A stretch of 64,000 bases of DNA from Thaumasiovibrio sp043421945 (lineage in GTDB: Bacteria > Pseudomonadota > Gammaproteobacteria > Enterobacterales > Vibrionaceae): positions 23,426 to 87,425 of the forward strand of contig JBHOGO010000010.1 of NCBI GenBank assembly GCA_043421945.1. The letters are read 5' to 3'. The notes below the pieces were generated by a model. That model saw nothing but the letters and a program-made list of their open reading frames with translations, was not told the DNA's origin and ran no database searches. Shown here piece by piece: positions 44,241 through 53,917 of this stretch. A program made the translations under genes and the position numbers. Numbering within the stretch: the stretch's first letter is position 1; every line of letters starts with the position of its first letter.

Positions 44241-45014
44241 TTATTGGCTAGGCCATTGATCTGGAACGAGGAAGAGTCTCTGCTTTTGTTTATTGATACA
44301 TTGATAAGGACGTTCAATCTGAGTTGGAATCAATTCAGCATCATTAAATTCAGGTAAAGAGAGCCATTGCGTTTTATGGATAATACGCCATTGCGAGCGG
44401 TCTATCTCATGCGCAAAGGCCCATAGCCCACTTAGTGACGCCTTATCACACCCAGCAGGTAACGCTGGCATAGGTTCATTAATATGATGAAAGAGAAACC
44501 CTTGGATGATTGCTCGAGTCTGTACTGGAAACCCCCATTGGCCTGCATGTTGATTTTTATAGGCAGTTGTCTCGCATAATTTAAGTTGATGAGATTTCAT
44601 CCTAGTAACTTTTTTTATTAATGAATCTTTGGCATTAGGCCCTAGCCAACTACCTTCATGATGCAGGTAAAATTTAATGGCAACCTCCCAATGCTCTATT
44701 TGCTGTTGAGATTTATTCCGCACAAGGAAATCGATAGCACCCACTGTCCGTTTATTCTCAATCAGCTGTACTTCTTCTGCGATGATATCGTGTGAGGTAC
44801 TTTGGCGAATTGATTCACTAATTAACCATTGATAATAAAACCCAAGACGATCTAGCTGGTGGTATGGCGGTAATGAGTCGCTGATTTTGAAAAGCTGCAG
44901 TAGAGTCTGCCGAAAGCCATGATCACTATCGTCTATCAACAGAAAGGGAATATCAGCCATACTCGCCCTGTTGCATTTATGATCTGCAATTGTTGAAAAG
45001 TTGTGTTTTTTCAT
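44241..45014 (-). CDS. DUF1853 family protein
   Basis: This 257-residue cytoplasmic protein is recognised by TVGAIDFLVRN, HWEVAIKFYLH and WLGPNAKDSLIKKVTRMKSHQ, the conserved core of DUF1853. The order Glu...Asp-Phe...Glu-x3-Lys in that core looks like a PD-(D/E)XK nuclease-type fold, but this is my inference. ATG at 45014 has AGGG some ten bases upstream. It stands alone and converges on pgm. Function is not established. Confidence 0.75.
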   Translation of the reverse strand: MKKHNFSTIADHKCNRASMADIPFLLIDDSDHGFRQTLLQLFKISDSLPPYHQLDRLGFYYQWLISESIRQSTSHDIIAEEVQLIENKRTVGAIDFLVRNKSQQQIEHWEVAIKFYLHHEGSWLGPNAKDSLIKKVTRMKSHQLKLCETTAYKNQHAGQWGFPVQTRAIIQGFLFHHINEPMPALPAGCDKASLSGLWAFAHEIDRSQWRIIHKTQWLSLPEFNDAELIPTQIERPYQCINKQKQRLFLVPDQWPSQ

Positions 45015-45135
45015 GATTAGTAGGCCCTATAGGAAGTGCTGGTGTTTTTTTATGCAATTTAACCTTGTTTGTGTAGTAAATTTACACGGTTTGATTTAAG
45101 GTAAAGCAAATTGAGCAAATTCTTTGGGGGGAATT

Positions 45136-45336
45136 ATGTATCAAGTATACCCATTACATAGCATCATTATGCGTCGCAGCTTTGTTATTTGTGCTGGAAT
45201 TGTATCATTTCCAGTCGTCGCCATTATCGGTAAGCGTTCTTGTTTCTACAGTTTTTTACACCGTATGTGGCATAAGACTAGCACCAAGCCAGTATGGCTA
45301 AAGCAAACTGAAAAGAGTGGGCGAGAATTCTTTTAG
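45136..45336 (+). CDS. ybfA: YbfA-like small membrane protein (DUF2517)
   Basis: This 66-residue protein reads MYQVYPLHSIIMRRSFVICA and has one or two membrane spans. FYSFLHRMWHKTSTKPVWL then follows, closely matching E. coli YbfA. A run of six G lies five bases before the ATG at 45136, which decides this start over one at 45124. Role unknown. Confidence 0.87.
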   Translation: MYQVYPLHSIIMRRSFVICAGIVSFPVVAIIGKRSCFYSFLHRMWHKTSTKPVWLKQTEKSGREFF

Positions 45337-45364
45337 CCTTCACTTTACTAGCAATACAATAACT

Positions 45365-45397
45365 AATGGCAGCTCTTGATAGCTGCCATTTTTTTGT
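45365..45397 (+). terminator. Intrinsic terminator of ybfA
   Basis: AATGGCAGCT and AGCTGCCATT form a perfect ten-base stem with a CTTGAT loop and T tail. Confidence 0.93.
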
Positions 45398-45570
45398 GCT
45401 TTTTAAAAGAGCAGACGGCATCGATATAACGTCTGGATAAAGATATTGATAACGAAGTAAGAAATGCTGTTCGTCTGCGCTATCATAAGGGTAAATATAC
45501 ATCTGGCGTCTGGTTTAGGTACTGCCAGTACCCTAAATCAAACACCGAAATAGATTAAATGGATGATTAG

Positions 45571-46332
45571 ATGCATAACCTAGAACTCGAAAAATACATG
45601 AACGAATTGCTATCAGTTCAGGCTTTCAAAGATTATTGCCCAAATGGCTTACAAGTCGAGGGTAAAGATGATGTACAGCGTATCATGACAGGGGTAACGG
45701 CAAGTCAGGCGTTAATTGATGCAGCTGTAGAGCAAGGGGTTGATGCATTAGTTGTTCACCATGGTTTCTTTTGGAAGGGAGAACCAGCTCCTATTCGTGG
45801 AATAAAGTACCGCCGTATTAAAGCGTTAATGGATCATGGAATCAATTTATATGCTTATCACCTACCGTTAGATGCGCATACAGATCTTGGCAATAACGCG
45901 CTGCTTGGGCAAAAGCTCGGTCTGAAGAATATTAAGACGTTGGAACCTAGTAATCCTTGCTCATTGGTTGCAACGGGGAATTTCGAAAGGCCAATCACTG
46001 GTGAAGCATTGGCCGAATTGTTGTCAAATCGACTAGATAGAGAGCCTCTAAGAATTGAAGGATTAGCATCTGGCAGTCTCATCTCTAACGTTGGTTGGTG
46101 TACCGGTGGGGGACAAGACTTTATTGAATCTGCAGCAGAAGCTGGTTTAGACGCTTTTATTTCTGGGGAAATCTCTGAGCGAACAACGCACTTGGCTCGA
46201 GAGTTAGGGATTGATTATTTTGCCGCTGGCCATCATGCGACAGAGCGTTATGGCGTAGAAGCATTAGGTGAACATTTAGCGATAGCGCTTAACCTTAATG
46301 TCGAATTTGTTGATATTAGCAACCCAGCATAG
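45571..46332 (+). CDS. Nif3-like dinuclear metal protein (YbgI)
   Basis: This DUF34/NIF3 protein has 253 residues and binds two metal ions. It shows DYCPNGLQVEG, VVHHGFFWKGEPAP with metal-ligand histidines, YAYHLPLDAHTDLGNN, and near the end GHHATERYG. E. coli YbgI is of like size and forms a hexameric ring. A GTP cyclohydrolase I-type 2 label is widespread but unsupported. It lies between two terminators, so it is monocistronic. Confidence 0.93.
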   Translation: MHNLELEKYMNELLSVQAFKDYCPNGLQVEGKDDVQRIMTGVTASQALIDAAVEQGVDALVVHHGFFWKGEPAPIRGIKYRRIKALMDHGINLYAYHLPLDAHTDLGNNALLGQKLGLKNIKTLEPSNPCSLVATGNFERPITGEALAELLSNRLDREPLRIEGLASGSLISNVGWCTGGGQDFIESAAEAGLDAFISGEISERTTHLARELGIDYFAAGHHATERYGVEALGEHLAIALNLNVEFVDISNPA

Positions 46333-46354
46333 TGAATACATATTGCATAAAATG

Positions 46355-46380
46355 GGCTCGCTAGCGCGAGCCTTTTTTTG
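46355..46380 (+). terminator. Intrinsic terminator of the ybgI-like gene
   Basis: GGCTCG and CGAGCC flank CTAGCG, followed by seven T. Confidence 0.9.
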
Positions 46381-46493
46381 TTTTAAAATTACATAATTCA
46401 GTATTTCAGAGCAAATAACTCTGAAAAATCGCAGTGTTAAAAATATTCCCTTACATTTTTAGTCTGTTTTCATCCTTGCTATCGGTATTTTAA

Positions 46494-46507
46494 TTGATTT
46501 TAATCAA
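46494..46507 (+). promoter_or_regulatory. Perfect FNR box upstream of the P-type ATPase
   Basis: TTGATTTTAATCAA is an exact TTGAT-N4-ATCAA match to the FNR consensus, 217 bases before the ATPase ATG. A TGTAGA hexamer at 46535-46540 could be the -10 of a class II FNR-activated promoter. Oxygen control is inferred. Confidence 0.65.
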
Positions 46508-46724
46508 TAAATGCTCCTGAATGCGCTTTGTGGGTGTAGAAAAATTACCGAATTACCCCTTCTGTCAGGTAGATTATTTCTAACCAAATAAACTTATTTT
46601 GAGTTTTTATGCGAAAGGCGTGGCAGGTGTTATCAACAAGATTCGTTGATCAATGTCCTCAAATGCAATTTTAAGGGAAGCCATATTGGTTGTTCCTGCG
46701 CCGCGATATTTGCCGGAGATAATA

Positions 46725-49472
46725 ATGTCTAAAAAATGGTTTGTGACTTCTTCTGAAGAAGCACTGCAACAACACAACACGACAACTGAGGCGGGCCTTA
46801 CTGCTCAAGAAGCAAAGAGCCGTCTTGAGCAATATGGATTTAATGAACTTCAAGCTGAAGATAGCACCCCAGCTTGGAAATTGTTCTTACATCAATTTCA
46901 GAACCCACTTATTTTCATTCTAGGGGTTGGTGCACTGGTTTCATTCTTCACAGGTCACACTGTGGATGCTGTTGCGATTACAGCAATCATCTTCATCAAC
47001 GCAATCATCGCTTTCTGGCAAGAATACAAAGCGCAGAAAGGGATGGAAGCACTGAAAGAAATGGCAGCACCGACCGCACAAGTATTGCGTGATGGCGACT
47101 GGTTAAATGTTGCCGCACGTGACTTGGTACCTGGTGATATCATTAAAATCAGTACAGGTGACATCCTACCTGCGGACGTGAGAATCATCGAAGCAAACCG
47201 TCTAGGTATTGATGAAGCTGCGCTGACGGGTGAATCAGAGCCAGTTGATAAAATGACTGCCGCTATTGCTGACGAATCAGTGGGTCTTGGCGATCAGAAA
47301 AACATGGGCTTCATGACTACTATCGTAACAACAGGCACCGGCCTTGGTGTTGTTACTGGTACTGGTATGAAGACGGAAGTCGGCCACATCGCTGACATGA
47401 TGGCTAATACTGAAGAAACGAAAACACCGATGCAAGAGCGTATGGATACCATCGCTAAAATGCTACTAATCGCAGGTCTTTCTGTTGTTGCTGTAGTATG
47501 TGCTATCGGTCTTTACCACGGTATGCCTTGGTTGGATATCCTAACTACAGGTATCTCTTTATCTGTTGCTGCGATTCCTGAAGGTCTTCCTACTGTTGTT
47601 ACAATCGTATTGACAATGGGCTCAACCAAGATGGTTAAGAGCAACGCATTGGCTAAGCAACTAGCAGCGATTGAGACATTAGGTTCAACAACTGTTATTT
47701 GTTCTGATAAAACTGGTACTCTTACGCAAAACCAAATGCAAGTAATGAAAGCATATGATGCGGAAGGTCGTTACTGGGAAGTATCGGGTAAAGGTTTTGA
47801 TCCTAAGGGTACATTCAACCCTATCAACCATAACGTAGCGGCTACAGACAGCCCTGCAATGATGCAAGGTCTAGTTGTTGCAACACTATGTAATGACGCT
47901 GAATACATCCAAGACAATGGTAAATACTCTGTTCGTGGTAACCCAACTGAAGGTGCTCTAATTGTTGCGGCTGCAAAGGCAGGCCTAAACCAAACAGAGA
48001 TGCTTTCAAGTGGTGGCTACTCAATCGTTGAGAAATTCCCGTTTGACTCTACACGTAAGATGGCTTCGGTTATCGTTAAAGGTCCAGATGGTAAGCACTT
48101 CTTAGCATTGAAAGGTGCGCCAGATGTTGTTCTAGGTCGCTCTACTGGCTTTATGGTTGACGGTGGTCATGTAGCAACTGCTCAAGCCCAAACTGACGGT
48201 AACTTAGCTGTTGATGTTTCAACTGATTACGTTGCTGGCTTCGAAGCTGCAATCGAAAACTTTGGTAAAGATGCACTTCGTACACTTGCTGTAGGTATTC
48301 GTGAGCTAACAGAAGCTGACCTTAACAAAGAGCCTGAAGAACTAGAGAAAGACGTTACTATTCTTGGTGTTTACGGCATCATGGATCCACCGCGTCCAGA
48401 AGTTAAGCTAGCTGTAGAACAGTGTTACAATGCTGGTGTTCGTACAGTAATGATTACAGGTGACCACGCCGTAACTGCTGCTGCGATTGCTCGTGAAATC
48501 GGTATTATCCGTAGCGATAAAGACCGTGTTGTAACGGGGGCTGAACTAGACAACATGGATGACGTGCAACTACAAAACATCTGTCCTGACGTTGCTGTAT
48601 TCGCCCGTGTATCGCCTGAGCACAAACTTCGCATCGTTAAAGCACAACAAGTTAACAACGAAGTTGCTGCAATGACTGGTGATGGCGTGAACGATGCTCC
48701 AGCACTTCGTCGTGCTGACATCGGTGTTGCTATGGGTATTACTGGTACTTCAGTAGCGAAAGACTCTGGTGACCTAATCCTATTGGATGATAACTTCAGC
48801 ACAATCGTTAAAGCGGTTCGTCAAGGTCGTCAAATCTTTGATAATTTGCGTAAGTTTATCCGTCAGGAACTAACAGCAAACGTTGGTGAAATCTCGGTTA
48901 TCCTATTTGCATTCCTACTAATGGGTCCTGAAGCAATTCTGCCATTAACGCCGCTAATGATTCTTTGGGTTAACCTAGTATCAGATGGTCTACCAGCACT
49001 AGCACTAGGTGTAGAGCCAGAAGAATGCGACCTAATGGAGCGTTCACCACGTAAACGCAACGAAGGTTTCTTCTCAGACGGTCTAGGTGCACGTATCATT
49101 ACTCGTGGCTTGGCACTAGGTGCACTAAGTTATGTCGCATTCGATTGGGCACTAAGCAATGGTTACTCTGCTAACTATGCACAGACTATGGCATTTGTGA
49201 CTTTGATCTTCTCACAGCTTTGGCACCTATTTGATTGCCGTACATTCACGACGCTATTCCGTAAGAACCCGTTCACTAACAAATACTTGTTATGTGCAGT
49301 GGCAGCGTCAACTGTGATGTCACTAGGTGTTGTTTACACTGGCTTTGGTCAACTAGTATTCGGTACAGAGTCACTTGAGCTTTCTCACCTAATGATGCTA
49401 GCTCTAGGTTCAGCAGTACCTACATTCGCACTATCAGCGATTAAAGAAGTTACAAAAGTTAAGTTTATCTAA
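46725..49472 (+). CDS. P2A-type (Ca2+-like) cation-transporting P-type ATPase
   Basis: This 915-residue inner-membrane pump probably exports Ca2+. The phosphorylated D328 is in CSDKTGTLTQ, the actuator loop is LTGESEP, and the hinge is MTGDGVNDAPAL. Ten spans are expected. Ion-site residues match SERCA: Glu in IPEGLP (span 4), Asn and Glu in NVGE (span 5), and Asn and Asp in WVNLVSDGLPAL (span 6). The frame opens at 46653, but ATG at 46725 has GGAG seven bases upstream and begins the cation-ATPase N domain. A perfect FNR box lies upstream. Mn2+ or other cations are possible substrates. Confidence 0.93.
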   Translation: MSKKWFVTSSEEALQQHNTTTEAGLTAQEAKSRLEQYGFNELQAEDSTPAWKLFLHQFQNPLIFILGVGALVSFFTGHTVDAVAITAIIFINAIIAFWQEYKAQKGMEALKEMAAPTAQVLRDGDWLNVAARDLVPGDIIKISTGDILPADVRIIEANRLGIDEAALTGESEPVDKMTAAIADESVGLGDQKNMGFMTTIVTTGTGLGVVTGTGMKTEVGHIADMMANTEETKTPMQERMDTIAKMLLIAGLSVVAVVCAIGLYHGMPWLDILTTGISLSVAAIPEGLPTVVTIVLTMGSTKMVKSNALAKQLAAIETLGSTTVICSDKTGTLTQNQMQVMKAYDAEGRYWEVSGKGFDPKGTFNPINHNVAATDSPAMMQGLVVATLCNDAEYIQDNGKYSVRGNPTEGALIVAAAKAGLNQTEMLSSGGYSIVEKFPFDSTRKMASVIVKGPDGKHFLALKGAPDVVLGRSTGFMVDGGHVATAQAQTDGNLAVDVSTDYVAGFEAAIENFGKDALRTLAVGIRELTEADLNKEPEELEKDVTILGVYGIMDPPRPEVKLAVEQCYNAGVRTVMITGDHAVTAAAIAREIGIIRSDKDRVVTGAELDNMDDVQLQNICPDVAVFARVSPEHKLRIVKAQQVNNEVAAMTGDGVNDAPALRRADIGVAMGITGTSVAKDSGDLILLDDNFSTIVKAVRQGRQIFDNLRKFIRQELTANVGEISVILFAFLLMGPEAILPLTPLMILWVNLVSDGLPALALGVEPEECDLMERSPRKRNEGFFSDGLGARIITRGLALGALSYVAFDWALSNGYSANYAQTMAFVTLIFSQLWHLFDCRTFTTLFRKNPFTNKYLLCAVAASTVMSLGVVYTGFGQLVFGTESLELSHLMMLALGSAVPTFALSAIKEVTKVKFI

Positions 49473-49489
49473 CTTTGTATTAAACAATA

Positions 49490-49520
49490 AAAAGGGTTGC
49501 CATTGGCAACCCTTTTTTTA
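49490..49520 (+). terminator. Intrinsic terminator of the P-type ATPase gene
   Basis: AAAGGGTTGCC and GGCAACCCTTTTTTT form a strong stem with an ATT loop, about 20 bases after the stop. Confidence 0.93.
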
Positions 49521-49630
49521 TGCCTGTCTCAGGTCAATGTACTTTATCATAGGCTGATATGGCGTAGCGAAAGGTAGACAATTGATATGTTATGAAGAGA
49601 TGAGAAGTCACTATTGGGCGTACCGTAAGC

Positions 49631-49662
49631 AAAAAACCGACAGCAAATGCTGTCGGTTTTTA
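49631..49662 (-). terminator. Intrinsic terminator of gltA
   Basis: AAAAACCGACAGCA and TGCTGTCGGTTTTT form a perfect 14-base palindrome arm pair with an AA loop. It works in both directions and ends gltA on the minus strand. Confidence 0.92.
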
Positions 49663-49719
49663 TGGTAAGAACGCTTAAATGATTAGTGTGAGATAATAAG
49701 AACCGAAACGGTTACTTAA

Positions 49720-51009
49720 TTATTCACGTTCGTGCATTGGTTCGAAATCACGAAGTTCAGCACCAGTGTATAGTTGACGAGGACGACCAATTCGCGCAGC
49801 TGGGTCGCTATGCATTTCATTCCAATGAGCTATCCAACCGATAGTCCTAGACATCGCAAAAATAACCGTGAACATCGATACTGGAATACCGATAGCCTTA
49901 AGAATGATACCAGAGTAGAAGTCTACGTTAGGGTAAAGTTTCTTCTCTACGAAATATTCATCTGAAAGCGCGATACGCTCAAGTTCCATCGCAACATCCA
50001 ATAGTGGGTCTTGGATATTAAGCTCATTCAGTACATCGTGGCATGCTTCACGCATGACGGTTGCTCGTGGGTCGTAGTTTTTATACACACGGTGTCCGAA
50101 GCCCATTAGTCGGAATGGATCATCTTTATCTTTAGCGCGTGCGACAAACTCAGGAATCTTGTCAACACTTGCTATCTCTTCCAGCATCTTCAGACATGCT
50201 TCGTTAGCACCACCATGCGCTGGTCCCCACAGCGAAGCTATACCTGCCGCGATACAAGCAAATGGGTTAGCACCAGATGAGCCCGCTAAACGTACAGTTG
50301 AAGTTGAGGCATTCTGTTCATGATCAGCATGCAAGGTGAATATTTTATCCATTGCACGAGCGATAACCGGACTCACTTCATATTCTTCACATGGGGTCGC
50401 AAACATCATGTGAAGGAAATTTTCTGCATAATCCAAGTCATTACGAGGATAGATGAAAGGTTGTCCGATAGAGTATTTGTAACACATTGCAGCCAGCGTT
50501 GGCATCTTTGATAATAATCGGTACGCTGCTATTTCTCGGTGCGTATCGTTATCAATATCAAGTGAATCGTGATAGAACGCCGCTAGTGCACCAACAACAC
50601 CAACCATAATTGCCATTGGGTGTGCATCACGACGGAAGCCGTGGAAGAAGCTAGCAATTTGCTCATGTACCATAGTATGGCGAGTGACAGTTGTTCGGAA
50701 CTGCTCAAATTGCTCGCGAGTGGGTACTTCACCATAAAGCAGGATGTAACAAACTTCGAGATAATCGGCTTTATTAGCGAGCTGATCGATTGGGAAACCA
50801 CGATGCAGCAAAATACCTTTATCACCATCTATATAGGTAATTTGAGATTCACATGATGCAGTGGCAAGAAAACCTGGATCGAAAGTGAAATAGCCGTTAG
50901 CACCGAGGGCTCTAACGTCAACGACTTCAGGGCCTGCAGTTCCATCGATAATCGGCAATTCGATTGGAGCTTTCCCTTCTATATGAAGAGTCGCTTTCTT
51001 GTCCGACAT
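49720..51009 (-). CDS. gltA: Citrate synthase (type II)
   Basis: It condenses acetyl-CoA and oxaloacetate at the entry of the TCA cycle. It has 429 residues, the NADH-sensitive hexameric type. The catalytic residues lie in WGPAHGGANE (His), GFGHRVYKNYDPRA (His) and VDFYSGI (Asp). An N-terminal beta domain precedes the core. AGGAGA lies before the ATG. It diverges from sdhCDAB, as in E. coli. Confidence 0.98.
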   Translation of the reverse strand: MSDKKATLHIEGKAPIELPIIDGTAGPEVVDVRALGANGYFTFDPGFLATASCESQITYIDGDKGILLHRGFPIDQLANKADYLEVCYILLYGEVPTREQFEQFRTTVTRHTMVHEQIASFFHGFRRDAHPMAIMVGVVGALAAFYHDSLDIDNDTHREIAAYRLLSKMPTLAAMCYKYSIGQPFIYPRNDLDYAENFLHMMFATPCEEYEVSPVIARAMDKIFTLHADHEQNASTSTVRLAGSSGANPFACIAAGIASLWGPAHGGANEACLKMLEEIASVDKIPEFVARAKDKDDPFRLMGFGHRVYKNYDPRATVMREACHDVLNELNIQDPLLDVAMELERIALSDEYFVEKKLYPNVDFYSGIILKAIGIPVSMFTVIFAMSRTIGWIAHWNEMHSDPAARIGRPRQLYTGAELRDFEPMHERE

Positions 51010-51416
51010 AACAATCTCCTTTGCTTTTATAGTCCTATCCCATAATTGGGTGCTAACAAGTTGTACCCTTGAGGTGATGTAAAGTCAATTTTTGTACTCG
51101 CGACTGTGCGCTTGTTAATAAATATGAATAAAAACCAATGAAAACTGTGGCTCATGTTGGAACTTTTGTTACTTGAATTGTTTTTAAATGTTGCTGGGCG
51201 TATAGTTGCCAAAGGTCCCGAAATGGTTGGGATAGCGCCACTTCAAGAACTTGAACACATTGATAAAAACAACGATGTTCTTAACAAATAACTCAAGAAG
51301 CGCTTAATTATATTTTGTTAGGAATGTTACAAATATGTGTCTTGAACTTGGCCTGCTTAAATCATTCGGGAGTGGTATAAAAAAACATGCTCAATGGAGC
51401 TGAGTGGGCAAATACC
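51010..51416. other. Divergent gltA / sdhC control region
   Basis: About 400 AT-rich bases between divergent TCA genes. TTGTTAATAAATATGA near 51113 resembles an ArcA-type site (GTTAA repeats), as expected for these genes, but the match is loose. No clear CRP box was found. No convincing ORF. Confidence 0.4.
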
Positions 51417-51797
51417 GTGAAAGTAAATAAGTCTCGACCAGTAAATCTAGATCTACAAACGATTCGCTTTCCTATTACAGCGATTGCGTCAATTCTTCAC
51501 CGAGTCTCAGGGATTATTACGTTTGTTTCTGTTGCTATTTTATTATGGCTATTGAGTACATCGTTATCATCTCCTGAAGGCTACCAACAAGCCGCTGCTA
51601 TTTTGAATAGTTTCTTCGTGAAATTAATCGTCTGGGGCATTTTGGCCGCTCTTCTTTACCACATTGTTATCGGAATTCGTCATTTATTGATGGATATGGG
51701 TTACTTTGAGGAATTAGAGTCGGGTAATAAAAGCGCCAAAGTTAGTTTCATCATCACCGCGGTTCTCGTTCTGATTTCAGGAGTGATTGTATGGTAA
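51417..51797 (+). CDS. sdhC: Succinate dehydrogenase cytochrome b556 subunit
   Basis: This membrane anchor subunit has about 126 residues and three spans. RPVNLDLQTIRFPITAIASI and HRVSGIITF match E. coli SdhC closely. The heme-ligand His is in YHIVIGIRHLLMD, and Ser/Arg of the quinone site are present. GTG at 51417 gives the family length; an in-frame ATG at 51387 would add ten residues. Its stop overlaps the sdhD start by seven bases. Confidence 0.95.
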   Translation: MKVNKSRPVNLDLQTIRFPITAIASILHRVSGIITFVSVAILLWLLSTSLSSPEGYQQAAAILNSFFVKLIVWGILAALLYHIVIGIRHLLMDMGYFEELESGNKSAKVSFIITAVLVLISGVIVW

Positions 51798-52138
51798 CCC
51801 CAGTTTCTTCGGTGGGCCGAAATGGCGTCCATGATTTCGTATTAATACGCGCAACAGCGGTTGTTTTAACGTTATATACCCTTTATATGCTGGGATTCTT
51901 CCTGTTCGGACCTTCATTAAATTATGAAGTCTGGGCTGGTTTTTTTGCACAAACCAGTACGAAAGTTTTCACTATGCTAGCGCTTTTTTCAATATTGATT
52001 CATGCGTGGATCGGTATTTGGCAGGTGTTAACGGATTACATTAAACCGGCAGGCCTGCGGGCTGGCATTCAATTCGCTGTCGTAGCGATATTATTTATCT
52101 ATCTTTTCTCCGGTTTCTTTATTGTGTGGGGTGTGTAG
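51791..52138 (+). CDS. sdhD: Succinate dehydrogenase membrane anchor subunit
   Basis: This second anchor subunit has 115 residues and three spans. GRNGVHDFVLIRATAVVLTLY and FSILIHAWIGIWQVLTDY carry the heme His and the quinone-site Tyr. It ends VWGV, as in E. coli. Its start lies inside the sdhC end, and its TAG stop shares a base with the sdhA GTG. Confidence 0.96.
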   Translation: MVTPVSSVGRNGVHDFVLIRATAVVLTLYTLYMLGFFLFGPSLNYEVWAGFFAQTSTKVFTMLALFSILIHAWIGIWQVLTDYIKPAGLRAGIQFAVVAILFIYLFSGFFIVWGV

Positions 52139-53904
52139 TGAGTATTCCAGTTCGTGAGTTTGACGCTGTCGTCATCGGTGCTGGTGGCGCTGGTATGCGT
52201 GCAGCACTACAAATTTCAGAGCAAGGCCTAACTTGTGCTTTGTTGTCAAAAGTCTTCCCAACACGTTCTCATACCGTGTCTGCACAAGGTGGCATCACCG
52301 TCGCCTTGGGTAATTCTCATCAAGATAATTGGGAATGGCATATGTACGATACTGTTAAAGGTTCTGATTATATCGGAGACCAAAACGCCATTGAGTACAT
52401 GTGTAAGAATGGTCCTCAGTCAGTTATTGAACTTGAGCGTATGGGATTGCCATTTTCTCGATTTGAAGATGGTTCTATTTACCAACGTCCATTTGGCGGT
52501 CAATCAAAAGCATTCGGTGGAGAGCAAGCGGCGAGAACGGCTGCTGCTGCTGATCGTACTGGCCATGCCTTGCTTCATACTTTGTATCAACAAAATATTA
52601 AGCACAAAACGACCATCTTTTCTGAATGGTATGCGCTGGATTTGGTGAAAAACCAAGATGGTGCAGTTGTTGGTACAACAGCGATTTGCATGGAAACCGG
52701 GGAGGTTTGTTACTTTAAATCTAAAGCGACAATCCTTGCTACAGGTGGTGCTGGGCGTATTTACGCATCGACTACAAATGCACACATTAATACCGGAGAT
52801 GGCGTTGGGATGGCACTTCGTGCTGGTGTACCGATGCAAGATATGGAAATGTGGCAATTCCACCCAACCGGCATTGCTGGTGCAGGTGTTCTTGTGACGG
52901 AAGGGTGTCGGGGGGAGGGTGGTTATTTATTAAACAATAGCGGCGAGCGCTTTATGGAGCGTTATGCGCCTAATGCGAAAGATTTAGCAGGTCGAGATGT
53001 TGTTGCACGTTCGATGATGGTAGAGATTCGTGAAGGTCGAGGTTGTGATGGCCCATGGGGACCTCACCTTAAACTGAAAATGGACCATCTAGGCAAAGAG
53101 GTACTAGAGTCGCGACTACCAGGAATCTGTGAGCTTTCGAGAACATTTGCTCACGTTGACCCTGTTAAAGAGCCAATTCCAGTGATACCTACTTGTCACT
53201 ACATGATGGGTGGTGTCCCAACTCAGGTTTCTGGTCAAGCTATTGCGCAAAACAGTGATGGCCAAGATTATGATGTCCAAGGCTTGTTTGCTTGTGGCGA
53301 AATCGCCAGTGTTTCCGTTCATGGAGCAAACCGTCTCGGAGGGAACTCTCTTCTTGACCTTGTCGTCTTTGGTCGTGCGACCGGCTTACACTTAGGTGAA
53401 ACATTAACTGCGCAAGTTGAAGCTCGAGATGCCTCAGAATCTGATCTGGAAGCGTCGCTTTCAAGATTGAATCGTTGGAATTCAACCCAGAAAGGTGAAG
53501 ACCCAGTAGCGATTCGTAAAGACCTACAGAGCTGTATGCAAAATAACTTCTCCGTATTCCGAGAAGGTGATGCGATGGCTAAGGGTCTTGATGAACTTAA
53601 AGTAATTCGTGAGCGCTTAAAAGAAGCGCGTTTAGATGATACGTCAAGTGAGTTTAATACTCAGCGTATTGAATGTCTGGAACTGGATAACTTAATGGAA
53701 ACGGCGTATGCCACGGCTGTGGCAGCGAATTTCCGTACAGAGAGTCGCGGTGCGCACTCTCGTTTCGATTATCCTGAGCGTGATGATGAGAATTGGCTAG
53801 TTCACTCTATCTATAACCCAATTACGGAGCAGATGAACAAGCGTGATGTCAACATGACTCCAGTCACTCGGGAAGCTTTCCCACCTAAAGCTCGAACTTA
53901 CTAA
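52138..53904 (+). CDS. sdhA: Succinate dehydrogenase flavoprotein subunit
   Basis: This FAD subunit oxidises succinate. It has 588 residues, the E. coli length. VIGAGGAGMRAALQ binds FAD. SHTVSAQGGI contains the His that carries covalent FAD. HPTGIAGAGVL and a catalytic Arg region (GGNSLLDLVVFGR) complete the site. The start is GTG at 52138, overlapping the sdhD stop as TAGTG; the frame runs upstream but the family begins here. Confidence 0.97.
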   Translation: MSIPVREFDAVVIGAGGAGMRAALQISEQGLTCALLSKVFPTRSHTVSAQGGITVALGNSHQDNWEWHMYDTVKGSDYIGDQNAIEYMCKNGPQSVIELERMGLPFSRFEDGSIYQRPFGGQSKAFGGEQAARTAAAADRTGHALLHTLYQQNIKHKTTIFSEWYALDLVKNQDGAVVGTTAICMETGEVCYFKSKATILATGGAGRIYASTTNAHINTGDGVGMALRAGVPMQDMEMWQFHPTGIAGAGVLVTEGCRGEGGYLLNNSGERFMERYAPNAKDLAGRDVVARSMMVEIREGRGCDGPWGPHLKLKMDHLGKEVLESRLPGICELSRTFAHVDPVKEPIPVIPTCHYMMGGVPTQVSGQAIAQNSDGQDYDVQGLFACGEIASVSVHGANRLGGNSLLDLVVFGRATGLHLGETLTAQVEARDASESDLEASLSRLNRWNSTQKGEDPVAIRKDLQSCMQNNFSVFREGDAMAKGLDELKVIRERLKEARLDDTSSEFNTQRIECLELDNLMETAYATAVAANFRTESRGAHSRFDYPERDDENWLVHSIYNPITEQMNKRDVNMTPVTREAFPPKARTY

Positions 53905-53917
53905 GGGGAACGTGAAG

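Noticed and set aside
46653..46724. Upstream extension of the P-type ATPase frame
   Set aside because: It would precede the ribosome site GGAG and adds 24 residues unlike the family start. The ATG at 46725 is better.
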